DNA of 64,000 nt, from contig FR883869.1 in assembly GCA_000435275.1 (NCBI GenBank), positions 66,210 to 130,209 on the forward strand, read 5' to 3'. The position numbers and the translations under genes were made by a program. Shown piece by piece: positions 1 through 8,543 of the stretch. Position 1 is the stretch's first letter; each line of letters begins with the position of its first letter. Under the pieces are notes generated by a model, which worked only from the letters and a program-made list of their open reading frames with translations, did no database searches and was not told the origin of the DNA. This stretch comes from Clostridium sp. CAG:557. Its GTDB lineage: Bacteria; Bacillota; Clostridia; Oscillospirales; Acutalibacteraceae.

Positions 1-26
1 TTCTAAAAATCCTCGGAGGTCTAATT

Positions 27-896
27 TTGAAAGAAATAAAAAAAGAAAGTCTGAAAATATTTGCAAAAAGTAATTTAAAAAATTTAATTTTAATTTTGTT
101 TATAAGAATCTTCATAAATTTTTTGTTATTTTTTTTAGTTTCTTTGACGGCTTATTCATTCTCCAATCAAATGTTACCCTCAAAAAGCATTTTCTATTCT
201 TTTCTTTCCCCTATTTCTGTTGCAAAAAATTTAGACTACCTTCCTCTTCGTCCCATCCTCATTTTCACTCTGTTTTACGCAACAATTATGTTTATACCGT
301 TAAAAATGGGCATTTATCTGTGGTTTTCTAAAATAAAAAAAGACAATAAGACTTCACTTCTTATCATCTTTCATTACTACAAAAATTTGAAACTTTTCAT
401 CAAATCTATATCGTTCGAGTTTATAATTTTTTTTAATTCAATTTTTAACTTTATTTTATGCTTTGTTCCAACCGTTGGCACATTTATCTTTGTGTGCCTT
501 AAAACTTACGATCTTTCTACAGAATTTCAAATTCTTATAAGGATTTTGATTTTATTTTCTGCTATAACAATTTTAATTGGAATGCTTTTTTTCTTCAAAA
601 TGCAAATTTCTCATACTGCGGCAAAATTTATATTTGTCCAAAACGGCCCCGAAAACATTTTCTCAATTATTAAAATCTCAAATTTTTTAATTCACAGTAA
701 TAACAGAGAATTTAAAAAATTCTTACTTTCCTTTTGGAGTCACCTGATTTTATGTTTTTTTATCATTCCAATTCCATTCGTCTTTGCATATTTTCAAATG
801 TGCATGCTTGAATTTACAAAAAAAATAACTTACAAACAAAATCAAGGGATCGTAGCGATCCCTTTAACACAAAAAGTTATTGATATTAATTTATAA
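27..896 (+). CDS. Polytopic membrane protein, unknown function
   Basis: I do not recognise this 289-residue protein. It starts at TTG, supported by GGAGG at 15-19 seven bases upstream. It is rich in Phe, Ile, Leu and Lys, with about five hydrophobic segments (residues 18-42, 76-98, 130-158, 168-192, 232-258), so it should sit in the cytoplasmic membrane with a basic N-terminus inside. No catalytic motif is visible. Its last 17 codons contain a perfect 9-bp hairpin (844-864) that may end the convergent abrB-like transcript. It may belong to an operon that begins before the window. Function is left open. Confidence 0.7.
   Translation: MKEIKKESLKIFAKSNLKNLILILFIRIFINFLLFFLVSLTAYSFSNQMLPSKSIFYSFLSPISVAKNLDYLPLRPILIFTLFYATIMFIPLKMGIYLWFSKIKKDNKTSLLIIFHYYKNLKLFIKSISFEFIIFFNSIFNFILCFVPTVGTFIFVCLKTYDLSTEFQILIRILILFSAITILIGMLFFFKMQISHTAAKFIFVQNGPENIFSIIKISNFLIHSNNREFKKFLLSFWSHLILCFFIIPIPFVFAYFQMCMLEFTKKITYKQNQGIVAIPLTQKVIDINL
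844..864 (-). terminator. Possible terminator of the AbrB-like gene
   Basis: AAGGGATCG and CGATCCCTT form a 9-bp stem with a 3-base loop. Read on the minus strand the stem is followed by GATTTTGTTTG, a modest T-rich tract, so it could stop transcription of the AbrB-like gene. It lies inside the 3' end of the convergent membrane-protein gene, so it may instead be a coding coincidence. Confidence 0.35.
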
Positions 897-899
897 TTA

Positions 900-1139
900 T
901 TATGCCTTTAACTCTGATATACAATTTTTGCAAATGCACTGACCTTTAAACTCGACAACATCATCGCAAGAACCGCAAAAACTGCAGGCAAACTGATGTT
1001 TAGTCAGCACAATATTTTCTCCGTCAACATATATTTCAAGTTTGTCTTTCTTGTTGATATTCATAGTTTTTCTTAGTTCCATTGGTAATACAATTCTTCC
1101 GAGTTCATCAATTGAGCGTACTATACCAGTAGATTTCAT
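900..1139 (-). CDS. AbrB/SpoVT-type transcription regulator with Cys cluster
   Basis: This 79-residue protein has the AbrB-type swapped-hairpin DNA-binding domain in residues 1-47 (TGIVRSIDELGRIVLP is the hallmark), expected to bind DNA as a dimer or tetramer. The remainder carries six cysteines at 52, 55, 58, 68, 70 and 73, including two CxxC pairs, which suggests a small zinc-binding tail. Such tails occur in clostridial AbrB relatives and differ from the C-terminal multimerisation domain of Bacillus AbrB. A strong sigma-A promoter lies upstream. Transition-state or sporulation control is inferred from family and from spmA/spmB next door; the actual target genes cannot be read from sequence. 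Confidence 0.9.
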   Translation of the reverse strand: MKSTGIVRSIDELGRIVLPMELRKTMNINKKDKLEIYVDGENIVLTKHQFACSFCGSCDDVVEFKGQCICKNCISELKA

Positions 1140-1198
1140 TTAGCACTATCCTTTCTGTAACTGTCGATTTTCATCGCAAATGTTTATTTCTTACATCA

Positions 1199-1227
1199 AT
1201 AATACTATTTTCTTACAAATTTGTCAA
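1199..1227 (-). promoter_or_regulatory. Sigma-A promoter of the AbrB-like gene
   Basis: On the minus strand a perfect -35 TTGACA (1222-1227) and a -10 TATTAT (1199-1204) are separated by 17 bases, pointing at the AbrB-like gene that begins at 1139. Confidence 0.75.
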
Positions 1228-1318
1228 ATATATTTTTTAATGTAATTTTTGGAAATTATCATATTTTAAAATACGCCCTGAATATATATTTTTTGTATAA
1301 AAATAAAGCGGTGATTTT

Positions 1319-1888
1319 ATGTTAAATTACATCTGGGGCTCAATAATTTTAGTTAGCATAGCATGTGCTGTTTTTACTGGAAACATCGAGCCACTTTCTT
1401 CATCAATAATGTCCGGTGCTTCTGATGCGATAAATTTAATTATCACTATGGCTGGCATGATGAGTTTATGGACAGGACTTTTAAAAATAGCCGAAGAAGG
1501 TGGTCTTACAACCATACTTGCGAAACTTTTTAAACCAATTCTCAAACATTTATTCAAAGATTGCCCTGAAGACAGTCCGGCTATGCGTGCCATATGTATG
1601 AATATCACTGCCAACATTTTGGGACTTGGAAATGCCGCGACCCCCATGGGAATTTCCGCCATGAAAGAACTAAACAAGCTCAATAAAACCCCAGGTGTCT
1701 CCAGTAACAGTATGGTTACTTTTGTCGTAATGAACACTGCTTCAATTCAGCTTATTCCAACAATGATGTCAATTTTGCGACAAAAATACGGCTCAGCGTC
1801 CCCGTTCGACGTCATTCCGGCTATTTGGATTTCTTCTGTAACCGCTTTACTTGTTGGAATAGCTTTAACAAAAGTCTTCGAAAAGTGA
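1319..1888 (+). CDS. spmA: Spore maturation protein A
   Basis: A 189-residue polytopic membrane protein of the SpmA family (nucleoside-recognition or Gate domain). Family features include the N-terminal MLNYIWG segment, the region around residues 35-60 with GMMSLWTGLLKIAEEGGL, and the conserved LGLGNAATPMGI stretch near residues 102-113. In Bacillus subtilis spmA and spmB are needed for spore core dehydration and heat resistance. The gene is followed after 12 bases by spmB, so the two form an operon. The ribosome site is weak (GCGGTGAT). Length matches the family. Confidence 0.95.
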   Translation: MLNYIWGSIILVSIACAVFTGNIEPLSSSIMSGASDAINLIITMAGMMSLWTGLLKIAEEGGLTTILAKLFKPILKHLFKDCPEDSPAMRAICMNITANILGLGNAATPMGISAMKELNKLNKTPGVSSNSMVTFVVMNTASIQLIPTMMSILRQKYGSASPFDVIPAIWISSVTALLVGIALTKVFEK

Positions 1889-1900
1889 GGATTTTGTAAT

Positions 1901-2422
1901 TTGAATACTTTTAGTTTTTACATTATGCCTTGTGTTGTAGGATTTATTATAATGTTTGGCATTTTAAAAAAAGTTCCTTTATTTGATGCATTTATCTCTG
2001 GTGCCAAGGACGGTTTTTCTTCAACTTTTTCTATTGCGCCTTCATTAATTGGCCTAATTGTTGCTGTATCCATGTTAAAGGCTTCCGGTGCACTCGACAT
2101 CATAACTTATTTGCTTTCTCCTCTTGGAATTTTAATTGCCATTCCTAAAGAAACTATTCCGCTCATGCTTCTTCGGCCAATTTCTGGCAGCGGCTCTCTG
2201 GCTCTCGTCGATTCTATTTTTAAATCTTATGGTCCAGACAGCTTTCCTGGACGAGTTGCTTCCGTAATGATGGGCTCTACTGAAACTACTTTTTACGCCA
2301 TTGCGGTTTATTTCGGTGCAGTAGGAATAAAAAATACACGTCATACTGTACCCACCGCTTTAATCGCAGATTTTACCAGCTTTATTATGTCTGTTCTCAT
2401 GGTAAAAACACTCTTAAATTAG
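1901..2422 (+). CDS. spmB: Spore maturation protein B
   Basis: A 173-residue membrane protein of the SpmB family, partner of the preceding spmA. The start is TTG at 1901 with GTGAGG at 1885-1890 upstream. The conserved RPISGSGSLALV segment lies near residues 91-102 and MGSTETTFYAIAVYFG near 123-138. Together SpmA and SpmB are thought to act in the forespore membrane during late sporulation. Length is normal for the family and no lesion is seen. Confidence 0.95.
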   Translation: MNTFSFYIMPCVVGFIIMFGILKKVPLFDAFISGAKDGFSSTFSIAPSLIGLIVAVSMLKASGALDIITYLLSPLGILIAIPKETIPLMLLRPISGSGSLALVDSIFKSYGPDSFPGRVASVMMGSTETTFYAIAVYFGAVGIKNTRHTVPTALIADFTSFIMSVLMVKTLLN

Positions 2423-2549
2423 TATTATCATTTTTTACATAATTTTAATCTTTTATTTATCTATGATCAAAGCTTAATATTGGATATTTCACAAAATTCA
2501 CTATAAAAACATGTATATAATAAACTTTCACATAAAAAATTTTTTGACC

Positions 2550-2578
2550 TTGCAACATGAAAAAATTTGTAATATAAT
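2550..2578 (+). promoter_or_regulatory. Sigma-A-like promoter
   Basis: TTGCAA (2550-2555) and a perfect TATAAT (2573-2578) are 17 bases apart and about 30 bases upstream of the AGGAGG and ATG of the gene at 2609. Confidence 0.65.
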
Positions 2579-2608
2579 GTAAATATAATTTTTTAGGAGG
2601 TGAATTTT

Positions 2609-3166
2609 ATGAATAAGAAAATCGGTTCTCTTTTGTTAGCATTTGCTTTACCTTTAACATCTTGCAACTTTAACACTTGTTCCGCTTATGATTATCAATA
2701 CTATGAAAGTGGTTCTTTTTCCTATGCTCAAAAAAGAGAGTTGGAAGAAGAAATTAAAAGATTACAGCATTCTGTAGATAATCTAGAAAAAGAAAAAGAA
2801 ATTAAACATCTGCAAGAAAAACTTCAATATTTACAAAAAGGTCACAAAAACCAAAAGAATTCTTCTTTTTGGGCTTCAACAAAACGTACATTCAAAAATT
2901 TTTTCTCTACTAAGTTAGGTGCATTTGGCAGCACTTGTGCAACAGTTGGTCTCTTGGTTACTTTGGCTCTTGCTTACACGAGTGGTTTTGCTATATTTGA
3001 ATGCCATAATGATGACAAATGCCATTTTAATGACAAATCATTCTGGAAAAAATTTAACACAGATACCTTTAAAAATTCTTTTTCTTATTTATTTAAGATT
3101 TTCACTGAATGTATGAAAAATGTACGTTCTGTAAATGTCAATGTTAATTCAGATGACGAAGATTAA
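2609..3166 (+). CDS. Exported coiled-coil membrane protein, unknown
   Basis: I chose ATG at 2609 because AGGAGG (2595-2600) sits eight bases before it; a GTG at 2600 overlaps that site. The 185-residue product has a short basic start and a hydrophobic segment ending in LTSCNF, which resembles a lipobox, so it may be a lipoprotein. Residues 40-80 form a charged heptad-like coiled coil rich in Glu, Lys and Leu. A single membrane span follows at about 105-132. The C-terminal part contains ECHNDDKCHFNDK (possible metal ligands) and ends in an acidic tail. No known family is recognised. It has its own promoter and terminator, so it is a single-gene unit. Confidence 0.75.
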   Translation: MNKKIGSLLLAFALPLTSCNFNTCSAYDYQYYESGSFSYAQKRELEEEIKRLQHSVDNLEKEKEIKHLQEKLQYLQKGHKNQKNSSFWASTKRTFKNFFSTKLGAFGSTCATVGLLVTLALAYTSGFAIFECHNDDKCHFNDKSFWKKFNTDTFKNSFSYLFKIFTECMKNVRSVNVNVNSDDED

Positions 3167-3170
3167 TAAA

Positions 3171-3210
3171 AAAACGCCTTGATTCATTTTAAACAAGGCG
3201 TTTTTTGTTT
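3171..3210 (+). terminator. Rho-independent terminator
   Basis: AAAACGCCTTG (3171-3181) pairs with CAAGGCGTTTT (3194-3204) and is followed by a long T-rich tract. It ends the gene at 2609-3166 and, being flanked by A-runs too, could also stop the convergent Nif11-leader transcript. Confidence 0.9.
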
Positions 3211-3215
3211 TTTTA

Positions 3216-3482
3216 TTAAAGTGTAATTATAGTTGTTGGAACGCTGCCTATCCCAATTTCCGTCGCGTTAATATTGGCTCCTCCTGCAACATTAGCTAGC
3301 GCATCTTCAGCAAGCGCCCCTTTTCCATTTTTACAAAACAGCTTATATGCTTTCTCAAAACAGCCGGAACCAAATTTTATCCCATGTTTCTCTGCTAGCC
3401 TTGTAAATTCGAATTCATCCTTACACTTACTTGCCTCTTTTACAAACTCCGGTTTTTTTATTTTAAACTCTTGCAAATCCAT
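3216..3482 (-). CDS. Nif11-like leader peptide (putative RiPP precursor)
   Basis: The start at 3482 is set by AGGAGG (3491-3496) eight bases upstream; the longer frame adds 14 unlikely residues. The 88-residue product fits the Nif11-type leader: a helical N-terminal region (MDLQEFKIKKPEFVKEASKC), a middle AEKHGIKF segment, a third helix, then LAEDALANVAGG ending in a Gly-Gly site at residues 67-68. The predicted core, residues 69-88, contains Asn, Thr, Ser and Ile but no Cys. Nif11 precursors are normally modified by LanM, YcaO, radical SAM or other enzymes and cleaved and exported by a C39-peptidase ABC transporter; none of these is next to it. Family assignment is by pattern; product and maturation are unknown. 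Confidence 0.75.
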   Translation of the reverse strand: MDLQEFKIKKPEFVKEASKCKDEFEFTRLAEKHGIKFGSGCFEKAYKLFCKNGKGALAEDALANVAGGANINATEIGIGSVPTTIITL

Positions 3483-3528
3483 AATTACGTCCTCCTTTAA
3501 TCTTTTTAGAATAGTTTTATACATTTAA

Positions 3529-3557
3529 ATTGTACACAAATTTTCTAATTTTGTCAA
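3529..3557 (-). promoter_or_regulatory. Strong sigma-A promoter of the Nif11-leader gene
   Basis: Minus-strand TTGACA (3552-3557), 17-base spacer, TACAAT (3529-3534). This near-consensus promoter lies about 47 bases before the peptide's ATG. Confidence 0.8.
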
Positions 3558-3590
3558 TAGATTTGTGAAAAATAAGTTATTCTAAATTAA

Positions 3591-3635
3591 AAACACTACT
3601 ACACAGCATTTATTTTGCTCATACAGTAGTGTTTT
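3591..3635 (-). terminator. Terminator of the ABC transporter/DUF4340 operon
   Basis: AAACACTACT (3591-3600) pairs with AGTAGTGTTT (3625-3634). On the minus strand it is followed by TTTTTAATTT, right after the stop codon of the DUF4340 gene. Confidence 0.8.
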
Positions 3636-3639
3636 ATTA

Positions 3640-4203
3640 TTATTTTTGGATATTTTCTTGATAAAAGCTTTGTTCGTTTAAAAAGATTTCTTTATCTGCT
3701 TGGCTTATTAAATAAACTTTTGAATCATCCGAAATTTTCATATATGCACCTTTTGAAAGCGGTGCATCGTCACCTAAAAATAACATAATTTTTTCATTAT
3801 TTTCAAATGTTATAGTTAATTCCGCGTTACTTTCCGTAAGACCATATGTTGATAAATCTTCTGCACCTTCGATTATTTGCGTGGGTTTCAAATTAATCAA
3901 AGTGTCAAATAGTACACTAGCATTGCTTTGAGATGTTTTACTTTCATCTTGATCTGATAAAATGTAAACTTGCTTGTCGTCTTTGGACTCTGATTTAATT
4001 TCATAACTTTCTTGAGAATTTTTTACCGCTACATTAACTATTTTTCTGTCCGTTGCATTAATAATATTTTCAAAAGTCGGTTTCGTTTCCTCTGTTGATA
4101 TACTTTTGTCTGGCGCTGGCATTGAGATTAACAAAAACAATAATCCCAACAAAAGCGCCAAAAGTATCGAAACTATTATTAAATTATGTTTTCGTCTTGT
4201 CAT
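3640..4203 (-). CDS. DUF4340 domain membrane-anchored protein
   Basis: The 187-residue protein has a cytoplasmic basic start (MTRRKHN), one membrane anchor at about residues 8-28 and an extracellular domain with the DUF4340 pattern: a strand-rich region with YILSDQDESK followed by ADLSTYGLTESNAELTITFENN, LFLGDDAPLSKGAYMKISDDSKVYLIS. It is the last gene of a four-gene operon behind an ABC ATPase, an ABC-2 permease and a GldG-like protein. DUF4340 proteins are often found with GldG-type transporters. It is shorter than many family members, holding roughly one domain copy. The substrate of the system is unknown. Confidence 0.85.
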   Translation of the reverse strand: MTRRKHNLIIVSILLALLLGLLFLLISMPAPDKSISTEETKPTFENIINATDRKIVNVAVKNSQESYEIKSESKDDKQVYILSDQDESKTSQSNASVLFDTLINLKPTQIIEGAEDLSTYGLTESNAELTITFENNEKIMLFLGDDAPLSKGAYMKISDDSKVYLISQADKEIFLNEQSFYQENIQK

Positions 4204-4218
4204 AACAATCTCCCCACC

Positions 4219-5655
4219 TTATTTGTTTTTCCTTTTTAGAAAAACTACGATGCCCAAAATTAATATTCCAATCGGTAAAATTATTGCCATCGCTACGCCA
4301 ATCGTATCTGCAGTCGCTTTATTGGCCCCCAACTCTTTGCCTCCGATACTCTTCGATTCTATAGTTATTCCGACATCTTCTCTCGCCGTCAATTTATTTA
4401 TCATGTTAACAAAATATGCCGAATTATTAAGTGCATTTGATGATAAATAATCTTGCATCAACGCACCATAAGATCCTATCACAGCTAAATTTGAATCCTT
4501 TTCTGTGTCTGTTTTTAACACCGAAATTATTACAGATGGAATTGGCCCTGATACATTCCCTGCAAAATCAAAATCTTGAGCCGCTCCTTTAGGTAAAATT
4601 CCCGCAGTTAACGAAAATTGCAGTAAAACTTTTGTATTTTCAGAATTTGTAGCCTCTAGCGGCTTGCAATATGGCATTAAAACAGGTATATCTGCATTTT
4701 TTAAGTCGCTTTTATATTCTTCATCTACATAGTCATTAACAGCTTCAAATGCATTCGAAACCACATTTTGCATATTGGTTTCGTACACTAGACCTGGATT
4801 TACTTTTATGCCGTGTTTTTCTAAAAAAGCATTCAAATTCGGGGCTTCTGCTTGATTCGGATTGAGTGCATAGACCAAATTTTTTCCGCCTATTGCCATA
4901 AACTTTTCTAATTTTTCTACCGATTGTATATCAAAATCCCTTTCTGGACCATAAATCATCGCTAATTTTACGTCCTCTGGAATATCTTGTGTCAAAAGAG
5001 AAACCTCAACTATATTAAAGTTATTCTTCTTTAAAAGTTCCTGAAACGCTGCTGAATCTTGTTCCCCGTAACCTTTTAAAATGGCTATTTTTGTTTGATT
5101 TTCGCTTGTTACATACAAAATTGCAGAAGTTAGCTCTTGTTCCGCTTTTGAGCCAGTTATTGTGCTTCCGTAATAGCTCCTCTGAATGTCGAATATATCC
5201 TGAACGGTGATTATTTTATGTTTATCGCCGGATTTTACAATTATGCTGGTTTCTGTTAAATTTTCATCCTGATACTCATTTAAATATGTCGGATTTTTTA
5301 CTGTATCAACATATGTAAGCTTGATTTTGTTTGAATTCAAATCATACTTTCTTAACACCGAATTCGCTTGGGCAAAGTATGAATTTGTTTGCGTAAAGGT
5401 ATTTTCATCGCTTAAAAGTATTATTTCTACGTCTTTATCCAGATTTTTTATAAAATTAATAGACTGCTCCGTTAAAGAAAATATCTTATTTTGCGTTAAG
5501 TCTAAGCTTAAACTAAATTTATCAGTCAGCTGTCCCACTATTAAATTTATAACTATAATTATTGCCGTTACCACCACTGTAAGCGCAGTGGCTAGACTGC
5601 CTACCTTAAACTTTCTTGTTTTTAACTGAGAAAGTATCTCATTACTTTTTTTCAT
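4219..5655 (-). CDS. GldG-like ABC transporter auxiliary protein
   Basis: A 478-residue protein with a membrane segment at about residues 20-42, a large outside domain, and a C-terminal membrane segment at about 450-472 followed by a basic tail. The domain contains SLDLTQNKIFSLTEQSINFI and AILKGYGEQDSAAFQELLKKN, both typical of the GldG/ABC-type uncharacterised transport family. In Bacteroidetes the relatives GldA, GldF and GldG form an ABC transporter linked to gliding; in Firmicutes the role is unknown. It lies 15 bases after the permease gene and 15 bases before the DUF4340 gene, on the same strand, so it is co-transcribed with both. Confidence 0.88.
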   Translation of the reverse strand: MKKSNEILSQLKTRKFKVGSLATALTVVVTAIIIVINLIVGQLTDKFSLSLDLTQNKIFSLTEQSINFIKNLDKDVEIILLSDENTFTQTNSYFAQANSVLRKYDLNSNKIKLTYVDTVKNPTYLNEYQDENLTETSIIVKSGDKHKIITVQDIFDIQRSYYGSTITGSKAEQELTSAILYVTSENQTKIAILKGYGEQDSAAFQELLKKNNFNIVEVSLLTQDIPEDVKLAMIYGPERDFDIQSVEKLEKFMAIGGKNLVYALNPNQAEAPNLNAFLEKHGIKVNPGLVYETNMQNVVSNAFEAVNDYVDEEYKSDLKNADIPVLMPYCKPLEATNSENTKVLLQFSLTAGILPKGAAQDFDFAGNVSGPIPSVIISVLKTDTEKDSNLAVIGSYGALMQDYLSSNALNNSAYFVNMINKLTAREDVGITIESKSIGGKELGANKATADTIGVAMAIILPIGILILGIVVFLKRKNK

Positions 5656-5670
5656 CTGCGCTGCCCCTTT

Positions 5671-6375
5671 CTAACTCCATCTCTTTTTTTCAAAAACTCT
5701 AATGGTAAAAAATATGAATAACACGCACACACTCAAAAAAAATACGATGTCCTTTAAATTCAATACCCCTAATGTAAAATTATTGTAGTATGACATGAAT
5801 GATATTTTTTTTAAAATATTGCTTATAAAATCCACTGAAATCGCTTGCGCTATTGAGTCCATAAACAGCATCAAAACGCCAACTACTATACCTCCAATTG
5901 CTGCAACTATTTGATTTTCTGTTATCGACGACAAAAACATTCCTATTGCAATTAACGCCGCGCCTAACAAAAAGATTCCTAAAAAATTTCCTAAAACAGT
6001 TATCCAATCTGGAGTATTAAAAAACGATATTATAACTGCATAAACCAATGTTATTAATATACAAAATAAGTACATAATCAACGCTGCAAAGTATTTTCCC
6101 AACACTATGGAAGTTAAACTCACTGGAGCCGTTAATAATACCTGATCTGTTTTTTGTTTTTTCTCCTCACTAAACAGCCTCATAGTTAAAATCGGAATTA
6201 CAAATATCATTATCACAAACAGGCTACTGAATGTATATGACAAATCCGTTGTGTTTGACATTAATACACTCATATAAAAATAAAATCCACCAAAAATATA
6301 AAACGCTGCCAAAACTATGTATCCTATTGCCGACAAAAAATACGCTGATATTTCACGTTTTATTATCGCTGCCAT
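5671..6375 (-). CDS. ABC-2 type permease (GldF-like)
   Basis: This 234-residue protein has six hydrophobic segments, as expected for an ABC-2 permease: about 12-36, 48-66, 98-122, 132-155, 160-178 and 205-225. The MRLFSEEKKQKTDQVLLTAPVS loop near residues 62-84 is typical of GldF-type permeases. Its ATG overlaps the TAA of the ATPase gene by one base, so the two are translationally coupled. It should form the membrane channel or lever of the exporter encoded in this operon. Confidence 0.9.
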   Translation of the reverse strand: MAAIIKREISAYFLSAIGYIVLAAFYIFGGFYFYMSVLMSNTTDLSYTFSSLFVIMIFVIPILTMRLFSEEKKQKTDQVLLTAPVSLTSIVLGKYFAALIMYLFCILITLVYAVIISFFNTPDWITVLGNFLGIFLLGAALIAIGMFLSSITENQIVAAIGGIVVGVLMLFMDSIAQAISVDFISNILKKISFMSYYNNFTLGVLNLKDIVFFLSVCVLFIFFTIRVFEKKRWS

Positions 6376-7352
6376 TATTTTTCTCCTCCGTTCTCTATTT
6401 TGTCTGCTTCAGAATTTGCATCACTTTCATCAGTAAGCTTTCTGAATATATCCTCAAGGGTCATGTTATCGTTTTTCATAGAAATTATTGGGCAACTTAT
6501 CTCTGCCATTTTTGCAAATACAATTTTTCTGACATCCTCATTTTTATCATAATTTACAACATACTCTGCGCTCAAATCCGGATTTGTTTTGCTTAGAACA
6601 GCAGTTTTTACCCCAGGTAATCCTTCTAATGCAGAAATAATCGCATTCTGATCTCCTTCTATAGATAAAATCAATCTGTTTTCGGCGGAAAGTCCATTTG
6701 ATAAATTCGCTGTTGTGTCGTCCGCGACAACTTTGCCTTTGTTTATAACGATAACTCTGCTGCAAACCGTTTGAATCTCTGACAAAACGTGCGATGATAA
6801 TATAATTGTATGCTTTTTTCCAAGTGACTTTATTAAATTTCTAATTTCTATTATTTGGTTCGGGTCAAGGCCTACTGTAGGCTCGTCCAAAATAAGCAAT
6901 TTGGGATCGCCCAGCAAAGCCTGTGCTATTCCAACCCGCTGCTTATATCCTTTTGACAAGTGCTTTATTATTCTATTGTACACATCATCTATTTTTACAA
7001 CTTTGCAAATCTCTTCTATATGCTGCGTTTTACTTAATTTTACCTTTTTTAAATCGTACATAAAGCTCAAATATGCTTTTACTGTCATGTCTAAATAAAG
7101 CGGTGGTTGTTCCGGCAAATATCCTATTTTTCTTTTTACCGCTATCGGATTTTCCATGATTTCATCGCCGTCAACCGTAACTGTGCCTTCTGTTGATGAT
7201 ATGTATCCTGTAATGATATTCATTGTTGTAGATTTTCCTGCTCCGTTTGGCCCCAAAAAACCCAAAATTTCGCCGTCATTTACAGTGAAGTTAATATCAT
7301 CAAGCGCCGTTTTGCTTCCATACTTTTTGCTCAGATTTTTAACTTCTATCAT
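6375..7352 (-). CDS. ABC transporter ATP-binding protein (GldA-like)
   Basis: A 325-residue ATPase of the ABC-2 exporter class. Walker A GPNGAGKST lies near residue 34-42, the signature LSKGYKQRVGIAQ near 133-145, Walker B LLILDEPTVGLDP near 153-165, and the switch His in SSHV near 191. A C-terminal extension of about 100 residues follows the nucleotide-binding domain, as is usual in this class. First gene of the four-gene transporter operon; the DUF4870-like gene lies 25 bases upstream and may be part of the same transcript. Confidence 0.93.
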   Translation of the reverse strand: MIEVKNLSKKYGSKTALDDINFTVNDGEILGFLGPNGAGKSTTMNIITGYISSTEGTVTVDGDEIMENPIAVKRKIGYLPEQPPLYLDMTVKAYLSFMYDLKKVKLSKTQHIEEICKVVKIDDVYNRIIKHLSKGYKQRVGIAQALLGDPKLLILDEPTVGLDPNQIIEIRNLIKSLGKKHTIILSSHVLSEIQTVCSRVIVINKGKVVADDTTANLSNGLSAENRLILSIEGDQNAIISALEGLPGVKTAVLSKTNPDLSAEYVVNYDKNEDVRKIVFAKMAEISCPIISMKNDNMTLEDIFRKLTDESDANSEADKIENGGEK

Positions 7353-7377
7353 TTGCTACACTCCTTATAATCTGTTT

Positions 7378-7695
7378 TTACTTGAACCAGTGAAGTACGT
7401 ATTTTTCCGATATTTCACTGATGATTGGCAATTTAAAATATATATTCTTTGATGCTTTCATTATTAAAAATACTAGCAATGCGACGAAAAAAATGTCAAA
7501 TAACATTGTAAGGTATGTACTTATCATCGGAATTAAAATGAAAAAGTTACGAAATAGCATTGCTACCAAACTCAAAACCAACGATTGTGATGCCGACTTT
7601 CTTACAAATTCATCGTTTTTTTCTATTGCTAAAAATAATATTCCAGTGAAATATAGCCCAACATATGCCAAAATTGCCTTACTTTTGCTGCTCAT
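7378..7695 (-). CDS. DUF4870-like small membrane protein
   Basis: A 105-residue membrane protein. The order of SSKSKAILAYVGLYFTGILF, then an IEKNDEFVRKSASQSLVLS loop, then two more hydrophobic segments, matches the DUF4870/Tic20-like family, whose function is not known. The gene lies four bases after exonuclease III and 25 bases before the ABC ATPase, so it is likely co-transcribed with both. Confidence 0.75.
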   Translation of the reverse strand: MSSKSKAILAYVGLYFTGILFLAIEKNDEFVRKSASQSLVLSLVAMLFRNFFILIPMISTYLTMLFDIFFVALLVFLIMKASKNIYFKLPIISEISEKYVLHWFK

Positions 7696-7699
7696 ATGC

Positions 7700-8455
7700 T
7701 CACTCCTTTAAAATTAACTCTACCGGACAATGGTCACTACCCATCACTTTGTCGTGAATTATTGAGTCTTTCACCTTTTCTTTCAGTCTATCAGAAACGA
7801 TAAAATAATCAATACGCCACCCCGCATTATTGGCCCTGGCATTAAACATATACGACCACCAAGTGTATACTGAACCTCTGTTCGGGTACAAATATCTAAA
7901 CGTATCGATAAATCCCGCCGATAATAATTGCGTCATTTTGCCTCGTTCCTCGTCAGAAAAACCTGCATTTTTATGATTTGATGCAGGATTTTTTAAATCT
8001 ATTTCATTATGTGCGACGTTTAAATCTCCACATAAAATTACAGGTTTTTTAGCATCTAAATTTAATAGATAATTTCTAAAATCATCTTCCCATTTCATCC
8101 TATAATCGATCCGAGCTAGCCCTCTTTGTGCATTTGGTGTGTAGCAATTCACTAAGTAAAAATTTTCCATTTCCATTGTTATTACGCGGCCTTCATGTGA
8201 ATGCTCTTCTATTTTTATGTCATAGTTTACGTTTATAGGCTTTTGTTTTGTAAATATCGCCGTTCCGGAATAGCCTTTTTTATCTGCACTGTTCCAATAT
8301 TGATGATATCCTTCCAACTTTATTTCAGCTTGTCCTTCCTGCATTTTTGTTTCTTGAATACAAAAAATATCTGCGTCTTTCTCTTTAAAAAACTCTATGA
8401 AACCTTTATTTATACATGCTCTCAATCCATTTACGTTCCACGAAACTATTTTCAC
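7700..8455 (-). CDS. exoA: Exodeoxyribonuclease III (AP endonuclease)
   Basis: A 251-residue enzyme of the exonuclease III / AP endonuclease family, acting in base-excision repair by cutting 5' to abasic sites. The motifs are in order: WNVNGLRA (residues 6-13), IQETKMQ with the metal-binding Glu near 36, GYSGTAIF near 62-69, YTPNAQRGLARIDYR near 107-121, GDLNVAH near 142-148, WRIDYFIVSDRL near 213-224 and GSDHCPV near 239-245. Length is normal. It opens a leftward group that continues into the DUF4870-like and ABC transporter genes. Confidence 0.97.
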   Translation of the reverse strand: MKIVSWNVNGLRACINKGFIEFFKEKDADIFCIQETKMQEGQAEIKLEGYHQYWNSADKKGYSGTAIFTKQKPINVNYDIKIEEHSHEGRVITMEMENFYLVNCYTPNAQRGLARIDYRMKWEDDFRNYLLNLDAKKPVILCGDLNVAHNEIDLKNPASNHKNAGFSDEERGKMTQLLSAGFIDTFRYLYPNRGSVYTWWSYMFNARANNAGWRIDYFIVSDRLKEKVKDSIIHDKVMGSDHCPVELILKE

Positions 8456-8543
8456 ACACTTGCCCCCTTATTTCCTTTTTAGAATATTATAGCACACTTT
8501 TCTTATTATTAACAAGTTGATAACTTATTCTGATTTTTCATGT

